Assembly: GCA_020055645.1 (NCBI GenBank)
Contig: CM034550.1
Span: 16,691,001-16,755,000 of the forward strand
Length of the DNA stretch: 64,000 nucleotides
DNA from: Tomocerus qinae
Taxonomy: Eukaryota > Arthropoda > Collembola > Entomobryomorpha > Tomoceridae
Direction of reading: 5' to 3'
A program made the position numbers and the translations under genes. Within the stretch, counting starts at the first letter, position 1, and the number at the start of each line of letters is the position of its first letter. Positions 1-13,400 of this stretch are shown here, one piece after another. Below the pieces are notes generated by a model. The model was not told the DNA's origin, made no database searches, and saw only the letters and a list, made by a program, of their open reading frames with translations.

Positions 1-1435
1 GTCATCCTCATCCTACACGGGATGTCACGTTAGTCACGAACAGGGAATTTAACTCTAAATTCAAGACAACTGTTAGCATGTTAGTTTACTACGTGCATAA
101 TATTACAAGTGCTGATGCAACGCATGCAGACAACGCAACTCTTGATCTTTAGTACACTTATTTGGTTTCAAGATCTGCTCTGCAATGTGATAAGAAATGG
201 ATACTCCGTGTTTGTTACCAAGAATGAGAACATTGTAGTATCATTTATTATGAACAAGATATGTCAGTTACAATTACAGCCTTACAACAGCTTCAGTTTA
301 GCTAATCAGTATGTGTAATTGCCTTTTGTGGTACCAGTATAGTATGTAATAGATAGCTTTATATATTTGCTAGGTCACCAACTTTCCTATTGAACTTCAA
401 AAGATTTGCGCTAAAACAATATGTATTTCATAAGCGTTTGCGCATTTTGCATTTTGACTATACATTTATACAGGTAGAAACATACATAGAATAAATTTTT
501 CAAGTCTGTGTTTATAGTATAGAGATTATTAAACAATACTACTTTCACTATGTTTATGTGACATGGTTGGAATGGAAATATGCATTTTGATTGTTAATAG
601 CGGTATATCAAGAGGCTTCTTCCACAGTGGGCAGAATAATAAAATTATTCATCATTATTTATTACCCTTGTGAAATGTAATCTTTATATTTTGAATTCCC
701 AATTTACATCTTTTATAATGGAATGTTTGTTATGAATTGTTTACTGTCTTGTTACTCCTGTATACCTACTAGCAATCAATACTCTAGACTAGCTTTAACT
801 GACCTCAAGCCATGTAAAACTTTCATACGGGAATTTCCGTCATATGTTTTCACAGGTGAAAGTTTTGTACGCCCAAAGAGAAATCTTGTTATAGGGATAA
901 AGCTTTGTCATTACCAATAGCTGGAGGCTGTTAATTTTATATGTAACAACAGTCTGAGTCTGAGATAAAGCAATAAATTTACCAACCTATCTATGTATGT
1001 ATCTATCTATGTCTCTATGTATGTCTGGTAGGGAAAGCCTAAATGCACAAGTGCAAGGCATATTACATAGAATAATGAACTACATGCACTTGGGATAAGA
1101 ATGTTCCAAAATTAAACCAAATATTGATGCACAAATCTTTTGAAATTCAATAATAGTCTAGTAGAGTCATAAATTCTTAGTGTTAATAACTGCATAAGTA
1201 TTATAATGCAATTAGACATAGGATCGTTGTAATTGTTTGTGTGTGCTGTGTAAATGAACACCTTCGAAAAACTAAACAACTTATAAATAACATTTTAAAT
1301 TGTTACATTTACAAAGCATTGTAAAATCTCGTGAGGGATTTGCAACAATAAATAATTGAGGAAGCACAAGAATTATTGTACTATTAGGAATTTCATGAAG
1401 ATGATAAAAGTATTTCATTCTTTGATATATTGCAG
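1..1435. other. Upstream intron or flank of the RTK gene, no exon recognised
   Basis: No convincing coding exon is visible. The first RTK exon at 1436 begins in phase 1, so at least one earlier coding exon must exist, probably outside the window. The stretch holds one copy of a dispersed repeat (about 395-531) and a (CTAT/GTAT)-rich microsatellite (about 989-1026). The short open frames at 109-318 and 723-920 have no recognisable features and look like chance. Confidence 0.5.
395..531. repeat. Dispersed repeat, copy A
   Basis: Same ordered blocks as copies B and C: TCAAAAGATTTGCG, GCGCATTTTGCATTTTG, then TTTTTCAAGTCTGTG and TATAGTATAGAGATTA. The shortest of the three copies. Confidence 0.6.
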
Positions 1436-4400
1436 AACCACCACCTCCAAAAGATTTTAGTGCTAAAATCGAAAGTAAATTATCCGGGGAACACCGAAAA
1501 TTAGTAGTAACATTTAAATGGCAACCTCCGTTGAATACTTCAAAGTCCAATCCCATCGAGAAATACCTGGTGGAAGTAACAGCTATCAGTTTAAGACCAC
1601 AAAGTCATCGTACTTTTCCTATGTTAAATTTGAATTCATCTTTGTCTGGAAAAGGAAGTGGCTCAAGTTGGAGTAATGAAGACTTTAACTTCAATTCAAC
1701 TGTTTTTAAGCCATTTATTGTCCCTGGGGTAAGTGTATACTACTTGTGTATGTGGTAGGCTCACTGATGGATCCGGCCAAATGACAGTGTCTAGGTTTAA
1801 ATTTTACATTCCTTACATATACCTTACATTCCATTCAAAAGATATGGCATAAAATTATTTAAAAGCTTATGGCTCTTATTCAATAATTTTTGAATGGAAT
1901 AATAACATTCTTAAAATATTTTAAATCTAGAAGCTATGCATGATCTAATTATAGATCACATAATATCCGTCAGTGCCGGATCCAACATATGGCCTACCAC
2001 AATGTACAATGGTAAAGGGTCTAGCTTATTTCTGCTTAACTCAGGCCCGATGGTGACGTAGAATTTATAAATTAGGTTACAGATTATCGCCTACACTATC
2101 GCCTACACTAATATCTTTTAAAGCTAATTTTGTACTTGGTGCTTTTCAAAAATGTTCGTAGGGCATCAGATTTTAGAAGCTAATCCCGACACAGGAAGTA
2201 AAATTGTGTCAATGTCATCTGCCAATGACAATAATTGAAATTGCTATCTGTATATTTGAATGTGATGTATTCAATGTGATTACATTCTGTCTGGCTGTCT
2301 CAATTTCATAGCTCTTTTGTGGAATGAAAAGTACACACGTGCAGACATATGTGTTTAAAAATAGTCTTTGAATGAAAGTTCAAAGAGAATATACTTATAA
2401 CTATGATACCAGAATTTCATCTCTAATACAACTACACCTGTCTGTTCAAAATAGCCATGTATTGTTTGTCGAATAACGCCAACCATTCATACTGGCATAA
2501 GAATGGTGTTGGTGATTATAGGGCGTCTTATTCAATATCAGTAAATCTGAACTGTATGAGTTATTTTCTTTGTTTCAAATGCAGAACACTACTAAATTGA
2601 TTCTGGAGAACCTGCATTGGAATACTGACTACACTGCTATGATAACAGCATATTCTACACGCGGCGCATCTCCAACTGTACGATTTCATTTGTCTACCAA
2701 ACCAAGTGAGTAACTAAAACTAATCAATTAAAAACTTTTGGGTAGTGTTAACTATGAAATAGAAGACAGTTGAAGACATTTGGCACGTAGAAAGAGAACT
2801 ATTTTATGGCATGCCTTCAGTGTTCATGATTAGTATCGAAAATCGAAACCACCTATATAGTCTAACTTTTGGAGTTGTATAGTAGTTATGCTAAGTATCA
2901 TTGACTTTAATTTGACATCCAAACTACTGCGAAACAGACACTGTACACTTTTAGTTAAATAACAGTAATAATTTACGAGTACCATCGAAACTTCATGATT
3001 ATACTCATTACTCTTGCAACTCTAAAAATTATTTGTACCAATACTGCCAGCTCATTTACTATACTAACTAACTATTGTATTATATGTCAGTCACTTTAAA
3101 TATCAAAAGTTGCTTTAATGAAATTTCAACGCAATTAATTATGTGATTTATAATTCTCTCATGTAATTGTAATGAAATAATGAAGCTGCAATGCAACTTC
3201 AGCTGCGGCAATCACATAATTAAAACTTCACTAAAGTGAAATTCTTCTGTCTAATTTAGTTATATTGTCAGGCTGGTTTACCACCTCCTAATAGTAATGA
3301 GCATATCATCTTTTATCTGTGCAGTAATAATATATTGTCCAATGCTACTATCCAAATTGTCCATATCCATATCTACTCCACAACCACTATTTATACTGTC
3401 TTTTAATGTATTTTTGTGTTTTATGAAACATTATGAAACTACACTTTGTCTAAATGGTCCCATTTTGGGACTGCTGACTCTTATATGCACCACTTTATAA
3501 TACTTTAGCCACCAACTTTAACAATTTAGGAATTTTTACATTCTAAAGTACTGTGCCTCAGCATCAATTCAAATTGGGATAGTGATACAAATAAAGTACC
3601 CAAGTTAAGATTAGAGTTGTTCCTGAACGCTCACTTTGAGTATCTCACGCTCGCTCACTTTATGTTGAGTCGAGTGGATAACTAGTAGGCTCCTTTATGA
3701 TTCCTAAGACTTATGCAATAAAATGATATCAACATTTGGACTGAACCGTAGGGATCAAGTTTTACAACCAAATGACATGAGACAGGCTAATAAGGCTAGA
3801 GAGAGATCCTTCTACTATGTCAACTGGCTCAGGCCGACTGGCATGGCGAGTATTTTGCGATGTGACTTGTGACTCATTTATATGTGGACAGTGTGATGAT
3901 AGCCTTTGGGGAGGACAAACGTAATACGTGGTAGTCTTGGTAGTGCGAGATGAGAGCTAGAGCTTTGGCATCTTCACTGCTAATTCAAGAAGAGCATCTT
4001 AAGTACTTAATTACTACGACGTAATAATTTTTTATTACAGCAAAAACACTGTACAAACAGTACTAAGCACTAAATGTGGAACTAAAACTAACTAATGCCA
4101 TGCTAATGTTAGGAGCGATTTTCATAAGAAACAACCAATACTGAGGGCGAATCCGCATTAGTGTATTTGACTATTTAGATTAAATTGAATTTCGGTTACA
4201 TTTGCTAAGTTGGCATTTGTAGAAGTTTCATTTGTCGAAAAATGGAGTCTGTTATAGAAATATTTATAACATGTACCATAATACTAATATTTCAAATTTG
4301 ATTCAGCTGGAAAGGATGAATATACGAATACCCCAGTGAGCAATTGGGTTTACTTGACAATTCCTGTGCTGATGATGGCTGTTGGGCTTCTGAGTTGTCA

Positions 4401-7400
4401 TTTCATCAGACAATTCGTTCAGAAAAGGGCTGTGAAATTGGCTCGAAACCAGTATTTCCAGGTAAAGTGAATCAGTAACGTTTTTCATCTTATATTTTGT
4501 ATCTTGCATTAAAACGATTTTGAATTCTTTATTACCTTGAAGTTTGAACTCATATGACAAGTAGGAAATACAAAAGCTACAGATATAAAGCAATGCTTTA
4601 CTTTAACTAAAATCAATAATAGATAGTGCAGGAAATAGGTATGTCCGTTTGAAAGAGTTTAAGAAACTTAAAAATAAATGACAGCTTGTAAGCTACAAAA
4701 TGTACGAATAGAATTGGTGAGAGAAGAAACTCTTCTGGCAGTTTCGATTTAGTAAGATTGCATCTTGTGTTGGTGAAAGTTGCAAATAGAGTTAGCTTAG
4801 GGAAAGGGAAAGTCCTACGCACGTCAACAGACATGTTAGTAATTTGGTTTGTACATGTCAATGTACTAAACTGATGTTAACGTGAATGGAAAAATGGAAT
4901 CCCTAAAACCTTGCATCAAACATATACCTTAAGGTCCTTGTCCTTGCTGTGCAATTATGAGATTGCTAACAATTAAAATAATGTGTGATGTACAGTCTAT
5001 GGAAGAGAGGGACGGATCTGCAGATTGGTCTATAGTCCCTTTGACTGAGGAAGCGTCACACTGGAAGCTCTTTGATGATTCTTTCCCAAGAGACAAATGG
5101 GAAATAATTTACGAGGATCTGATCATGGGAGAAGTAATTGGACAAGGAGCATTTGGAGTAGTTCGTCAAGCCAAGATACAGAGAACGAAACTCAAAGCCA
5201 ATCTAAATCACCGCATAGGAAGTGACATCGAGGGTGGAAGACAATGTAATAGCGAGAGGGGAAGTGGAACTGATGCCGAACTGGAGATTGTTGCTGTAAA
5301 AATGCTGAAAGGTGAGTTGAAAGGATAGCAACATAAACAATTGAAACGTTAATTGAATTGAAAGGACAAGGAGATTCAGTTAGTCCTGAGCCTACAGGAT
5401 CATCGTTTGCTCGAACCTACAATTTTTATTTTGCACATAAATGGGAAAAGATTTTCAGATGTGCCAATATTATAGTACTTTTCTTTTCATTTCCTTCTCC
5501 GACAGCTATTTTATTACAGGTATGACATTATTATGACTTCATGCGACACATCCACCTGCGCTCTATTTATCTCTGAACTCTGAACCAATCACTTTAAAGC
5601 CCAGGTGCCTGGAAACGAAAATAATTTCTCGACTATCATATTTGCCAGTAACTTTTTTTTGGAAATTCCCTAAGGATCTGAGACCACTGGTCCTACAGCC
5701 GTACATTAATTTTTTAAAAATTCTTCGATACTTATTCTATGGTAGTTATATTGAAAATTCCACATTTTGGGCTTTGACTTGAAGATATAAATTCGCAATA
5801 TATAATTCACAAAAATACACACATTTTTCGGTTTCAAACGATGATATCTTCAAGTCGAAGACCAAAATGTTGAATTTTAAATATAACTACCATAGAATAA
5901 GTATCGAAGAATTTTTAAAAAATTATTGTACGGCTGTAGGACCAGTGGTCTCAGATCCTTAGGGAATTTCCAAAAAAAAGTACGAATTTTTCCGATTCCC
6001 ATTTACCCTCTATGATAATTTTTGCTGGTTGCCCAGCAACATCCCCATTTGTGGCAAAAACAATCTGAGTCTTTTGAAACATGCACCATTGCCTTAAAGT
6101 ATAGATTCCTAGTTGTATTTCTTGTCTGCTAAGGACCATTGGCAAGTTCAATTTTAAGTATATTGTAGGTAGGTCGCTAGTTTACTGTTTCTGTGCTCTC
6201 GCATAGCTCCATAAGTTAATATCCACATCCACCTTGAGTTTTAATATTTTCCCCCGGAAAAGGATTACTGTCATCTTAGCTTGTATTCCTCGAAAAATCC
6301 TCTGGCAAACTAGACATTTTATTTCCTTATAAAGCAATGAAGTTTATCTCAGTATGAATTCCTTCGTTCCTATTCTTATGTAACAAGACTTACTATTTCT
6401 GTACTAACGTAGTATAATAATAAAGGTTAAACGGCAGATGCTCAATAGAAGTTTCTTTTGAGAAAACACAATTTCGCAACTCAGTTACGTGTGGGTAGGA
6501 ATGGTATAGTTTTGTTCTGAATCTTATTTTGCCCCCAAATTCCCCCAAAGAAGTACTTAAGGTTACACTTTGGCCCTGCATAGCAACCACAGGGGACTAT
6601 CAAAATGCATGTTAAAAAATCTTTTACATCGACTATTATAACTTCCGGAGGATCAGTCTGATTTTTATGGAACCTACATTTTTGGAACCGTGGACTATCA
6701 AGGAACAAAAGTTACCATTCGGAATTTTGATATAGTTGCTTTAAATGGACCAAAAACATCAACGTTTTATAAAAAACTAAAAATGACTCATTTTTTTGGG
6801 AATTTGATTTTTTTAAATGCATTTAAAACAACTATATCAAAATTCCGAATGGTAACTTTTGTTCCTTGATAGTCCACGGTTCCAAAAATGTAGGTCCCAT
6901 AAAAATCAGACTGATCCTCCGGAAGTTATAACAGTCGATGTAAAGATATTATGATGAATTTTAAATGCATGGAGGTTGACCCGAATTGCTGATGATGGAA
7001 TACCGAGGGCATAAGTCAATGCAATTCCAAAAAATTAGTTTCTAGGAAACGGGGAAGTGTATTATATTATAAAGATTTCTATACTGACTTGTATAGTAGC
7101 ATTTCCACCTGTCGTCATTGGCAATGTTATTACAAATACTTTAGTACAAAATCTTTTTGTTTGCATCTTGCTTCAATGCATTCATACTTGTAAGTTTAAG
7201 TTATAACCATGGTTGTTATAACTACTATCAAAGATGTCTATTGTCCATGTGACATAAACGGCCATCAAGTACAAGCATTGACACCGTAGTCATAGTGATA
7301 TAGTACTAACCAAAGTACTAACCAATAGATTTACAAATATTATACCATAAGACGGCCGTTTATGCCGCATGGAATTCATTTTGTTATTGACTTGATAGCA

Positions 7401-10400
7401 TCTTGTTTATCAATATTGCACTGCCAAAACTTCCCCTTGAGGTAGTGGAATGGCCGGGTAGGTTAACTATGGGGTTTCGGATGTGACAATTGACGGGTTA
7501 AATTTTGGAAATTATATTTTTTTCGTTAGCAACCAACGTAAACAGCGTCCTTAAATCATGACTTGTTGTGTAAGGTATTAGGATTAGGAGCCACGTCTGA
7601 ATATTGGAAAATAGTACTAATGGTTCAACAAGGGTCGGTGCTCTTGGAAGTTATCAAAGTCAAAAGTGGCCCCGTTATCCCGATTTCAAACAACCTATTA
7701 TTACATTTATTATTTGTGTTTACGCAGTATCTGCGACTCGAGAAGATCGTGATCAGCTCGTAAAAGAAATTGTAACGATGAAGAATCTTGGATGTCATCC
7801 TCAAATTGTAAGTCTACTCGGAGCTTGTACAAAAGGAAGATCGTTATGTCTGGTCTTGGAATACTGTCCTGGCGGTGATTTGCTGACATTTCTGCGGACG
7901 GTTTGTGACTCCTTTTCTTTACTGGTTTCACTATACGATACAATTTGCCTAATGCATGGTAAAATAAATAGTGTGTGTGTCTTATATTATGTATACCTTA
8001 ATTTAGGTCCTGCCAACCTGTCATATCTTGGTCATACACATAATATTATAGTCTTATAATTAGATGTAGTTATGGGTATATAGTAATGGGTCACGTAGCT
8101 TTCTCGGTAAAAGTGAAGTAAATATCACATGAAAGTTACTTTTATGAACTATGGTGAACAGCTGAACTAATGACTTCTCCAGTAAACTATTGCATTGTAA
8201 GGAATTTGTGACAATACTCATCACTTAAGTATTTATGCCTCCACATAATGATCACGCATCTTTGCAGATAATGTCATAAGTTGATATATAATGTGCTTAA
8301 AGGTATACTTTCTCCATGTAAAAAAAGCTTTCTCTTACAAATCTTTCAAACTTTCAACGGAAGAGGAAGACATTTGTGAAAGCTACATAATATGATAACA
8401 TAATATGTAGTTTCATGGGCTTAGGTGATAGTAAAATGCTATAACTTCATACGCACGTAACCGAAGTCTCAATGTCCCATAGCATACTTTTGTCTAGATC
8501 TTCAACTTGAGTCTAAATCTGTTCATTTCCGACAGTAGCCCAGACTAGAAACAATAGAAATGTAGAAAAAAGTTTCTGTAATACTTTCTCATCTTCCTCT
8601 CTGTGTCACATTCACAAAACTGTGCTTTCTTTTGGCCTGATATCCGTAGAAAGGAATACAACGATTTCTGAAACCTAAGAAGTTGGCATCTTTATGACAA
8701 AGTCATCAAAGGAGTAACTAACAAAGAATTTAATATTTGTTCTTTCAAATTTGGAGAGATATGTGTATAAAAATTTCTGTTTTTTCTTCATTTCAACTCG
8801 AGATATTCTACCTGCTACGTTCACCAGTCTTTGAAGTTATGTTCAGCAACGAAAGTCACATTTACAAAAATTATTTCCCGTCTTGCATAAAGTTTTATTA
8901 TAATTGTACCTGGAGTTTAGAATCAGTTAAAAAGTACCTGTGATTTGGTGAGAATTTGATTGCAGGTCTTCTCATATTGGAAATTTTTGTGTTGAATGGA
9001 GAATGGAGAAACAGTGAAGGGTCAAACCATAAATCGGCACCCACCCACTCAAATGAGTTGCAGTTAGCAAGAGTATTTGCCCACTCCAATATCATGTATG
9101 TATTCAGAGTGCGTAGTTGTGTTGGCCCAAGTAAACAAAACTTCTTGTGTGTTGGAGTTGGGTTGGCCTGTGCGCGGAATATTACATGTATGGTTAGGTG
9201 GGCTTTTGTAGGATGTATGTAATGGGTAATGCGAGATTTCTTTACTGAAGTAATAAAGCGATCACTGATTGGCTGTCTGAGTTCTATTTTAGCCGGCTTT
9301 TTTACATGTAGCCCACCCACCTGGGCAAAAGGAGCAAAAAGGTCTTCTACTTCAAATGTCGCATGGATGCCTCTTCGTTTATACGTGCATAAAAAACAGG
9401 CCTATTGCGATATAACTCACTCCGATTTTCAGTGACAAATAGTTTACCTGCGCACAATGTTGGACCCTCGTGTAACGTTTTGGTCTAGGTAGGAAAATCT
9501 TAGAAGGCAGAAGGGGCTTAGCTCTGAAAGCAGGTACCCTACTAATGTTAAATTTCGAATTTGAAACCGCTATAACTGTAACACCGCACCTCGTCGGTCC
9601 TTCTAACTTACAGATATTGTCAATTTGGACAAGACGATTCTAATGATGTAAACATCATTGCGTTGCGGGGCATTGACATACATCAAAAATCGATTCGAAA
9701 ATATAAGTAGGGAATTGCATGGTTAAGCTGAAGCCGCGCCAGATAGCCTCTCAGATTTAATTGTCCTCACAGCCCCTATTCAACCCAACAGAGTGCTGCG
9801 TAAGTTATGTTTGAAAAGCTTTTACTTTTCCCACTATCCACCTGACATTTTGCCCGCCCACTAGCCGGTGGCTAATAAAAGAATAGTTGTGTTGGCCCAT
9901 TCTATCCTCATGTTTGTGTTTGTTGGGATTGTGTTGGCCAATATTCCCACATGTGTGAGATGTTGGGATTGTGTTGGCCAATATTTCCACATGTGTGTGT
10001 ATGCTGGGGTTGGGTTGGCATAGACCAAATTAACCGATGGTGAAAAGTGGGTGGGCAAAGTTGTTGCCGAGGTATGAGTATGACTATACCTGAAAAATTA
10101 TTTTTAATAAACTCAAGTCGGCTCAATACTTTGTCAAATTTTTGTTGGAATTTTTTTCCCTTTATGGTAATCCAAGGAAAATAGAATCAATCCAATCAAG
10201 TTTCCGCTAGAAAAACCATTAACAACCAATTGAGACTGGTTTAAGAACTACTATATTGATGTTCCCATTTATTACATTACCATTAGCTTCCGGGGCCCCA
10301 TACACCCTCCGAGTCAATCGAGATATTGTGAAGTACGTTGGAAAGGGACTTGTGGGATTAGTTTAGTTTTTTTTGACTTCCTGCAGCCCGTTGAACACAA

Positions 10401-13400
10401 AATTTATTTTTATAATGCATTCATAAAGAGATCCTTCCAGTGAGCCAAAGGGTAGACTTGTGATTCGCTAACAAGTTTTAAACACCCAACGGAATTTTGC
10501 TTTGTATAACAAGTTTTCATACTCTGTTATTTATTTTAAATCTTGAAATATTATAAATAGACATATTCTAGGGTTTCTCCGGTGTTTGGAAAGAGATTGC
10601 AAACCAAAACTTGGACACTTAATTGCCTTTTTTCGTAGCATTTACAGTGTATTGAGTGTATTAAGGAAAATCTCAGTTAGTACCTGCTTAGCTTTACCTA
10701 ACAATGCATTATTAATCATCGATCAGTAAGTCTATAAGTGTGTAGTTTCATATAAAGCATTGTGTTAGAACTGCTAGTAAGTAGTAAGTAGTTTGCAAAG
10801 TAGTTTAGGGCATTAAGTGCCACCTAGTTTTACTTAAGCTACTTTATTTGTAATAGGCTAGCTGATTTGGGAAAGAACCAATAGTAAGTAAGCATTAGCC
10901 GTTAATAATTTAGTGTCGATCCAAGAGCGTCCTTTTCTCTAGAATTAATTACTTGTCTGAACGTGCTCTGGGTCGTTACTCATATTTTGTCCGTGCTGAA
11001 ATAAGCAGAGAATTGAATTGAATAAATAGTGTGACTGATTTGTGTGAATGTATTTCACTTTTTCGTCATTGTCACATTTATTTGACCCAGCATTATTGTC
11101 AGTGTACCTCCCAGTTCCTAGAGTTTGAATTTATACCCTTAAAAACAACATTCTGGCGCCCCTGGTTAGGCATCTGGGGTAAGGACATTTGACTAGTCAG
11201 TAATAGACAAGTGATCGTTACTTTATTGAACAGTAACAGTTGTGTCTTTGTGCCATCGTGTGTCAACTTCCGTTTGTTAATTTGAGTTGGTTCTGTTTGT
11301 TTGCGATTGACAATGGCTGTGGAACGTACGAGATTGGATCGTGACCTTGTGAGGTCGAAGTTCACTGCGTTGGCCCTAACCCTACAGGATGAGCTGGCCA
11401 AAGAAGAATGCATCATTTTGGATGTCAAAGCCAAATTTGCTCAGATGGGAAGGCGTTTTGTTACATTGGACGGATTGAACAATACGATTCTCGGCGCGAT
11501 GAAATGCAGTCAAGATCTAGATGTGGATGCATACGAGACAGAATTCAACAGAGCGGAAGAAGATAGAGACCGGATGGACAGATGCCGTATTCTGTTGGAA
11601 AATATCCTATTAGATGAAAGTAAGTCAACTGAAGAAGTAGATGCTGGAAGCTCAGTGAGTCATGTTGGATCGCCAAATTCGAAGAGAAAATTCAAACTGC
11701 CCAAATTGGAATGGATGAAATTTTCCGGCGACCCTAAGGATTGGCTTGGATTCTGGGGCCAATTTCAAAAGATTGACGACGATCAAAATATCGACAATGC
11801 AGATAAGTTCCAATATCTGATGCAGGCAGTTGAAAAAGGATCAAGAGCAGGGGATTTAGTGGAAAGCTTCCCTCCGAGTGCGTCTTGCTATCCGAAAGCT
11901 ATAGAGAGCCTGAAGAACAGATTTGGACGTGAAGATATTTTAGTAGAAGTTTACGTTCGAGAGCTTTTACGGTTAGTACTCCAGAACGCCCAAAATTGTA
12001 AGGTGAAAATTGTACTTTCTAGTTTATACGACAAATTAGAAACTCACCTGAGGGCATTGGAAAGTTTAAATGTTACAAGTGACAAATATGCAGCAATGTT
12101 ATACCCTTTGGTGGAGTCCTGTTTGCCAGAAGAGGTCATGCGTGCGTGGGAAAGAAGTCGGATTCAGTTGACTAGTGCTAGTGTTAGTTCCAATCCCAAT
12201 CAGCTGACAATTATGATGTCATTTTTACGGAATGAAGTTGAGGGAGAAGAACGCATATCTATGGCCCGACAAGGATTTGGAATTGAAAAAGAAGAGAAGG
12301 GCAAGAAAGCGAAAGTCAAAACTGAAAATATTTGTACCGAGGTTCCTACCGCTGCAGGCTTATTTAGTGGTGACTCCAGTCAGAAAAAAGGAAAAGGGTG
12401 GAATGAAAATTGTTGCTCCTTTTGTGGAAAATCTCACGCCAGTCAAGATTGTTTTGCAGCCCAAGGGATGAGTTTGAATGAGAAGAAGGCTATTTTGAAG
12501 GAAAAGAAAAAGTGTTATAGTTGTTTGAAGAAACATTTTCCTAAGCCGTGTAAACCGAAACCCAAGTGTCTTGTGTGCCCTCTCAGTCATTTTACTGTGA
12601 TGTGTCCCGACCTACCTACTCATAAGGGAACGAAAATTTACAAGGAGGACACTGCCTGTTGTAGTAAAGAAGAGAAGAGTGACACCAACTTGGCCAATCA
12701 AACTTGTTCTCCTGAGGTGTTGATGCAGACATTAATGGTGAGACTTCTCCACAAGGGGAAAGAGATTGTAGTCCGTGCAGTATTAGACTCTGGATCGCAG
12801 CGGTCTTATATCCGAGAGGATGCAGCAGAAGCTATTGGCTACCCAGTTCAAGGAGAAGAAAGAGTCAAGCATAATCTCTTTGGTGGTTCTGTGTCCAAGA
12901 CCCGTGTGCATAAAAAGTATCAGATCCGAGTTAGTAGCATGGACAGAAAATATACCTGTACTTTTGCAGTGTTAGATGAAGCTCAGATTTGTGGTGACTT
13001 ACCTAGAGTGAAGAGTGGACCGTGGATGCAGGAAGTGAAGAAGTTGGGAATTCCAATTTCAGATTTTGGGAAAGATTGTCCTGAAATTCAACTTCTCATT
13101 GGTGTTGACGTCTGTAAGAAACTGGAAACAGGCAAGAAATATGATTTCGACGTTGGACCTTCAGCTGTCGAAACTCACTTAGGATGGACTTTATGTGGAA
13201 AAGCTCCAGGAAATTCGAATGGAGACAGTACCCTCTTAGTGACTTCGATGTTCGTAAAAGATGCTGAGATCCAAGATTTATGGAAACTCGACACCATCGG
13301 TATTACCGACCCTGCAGAAAGTCAGACTCGCGAAGAATTGCAGCAAGCCGCCATGGATAATTTTCTGAAGACTACTAAAACAGATTCCGAGGGTCGTTAT

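Noticed and set aside
8898-9435. Overlapping open frames on both strands (140 and 88 codons)
   Set aside because: They lie in one intron, overlap each other on opposite strands, and show no domain, splice logic or composition of coding DNA.
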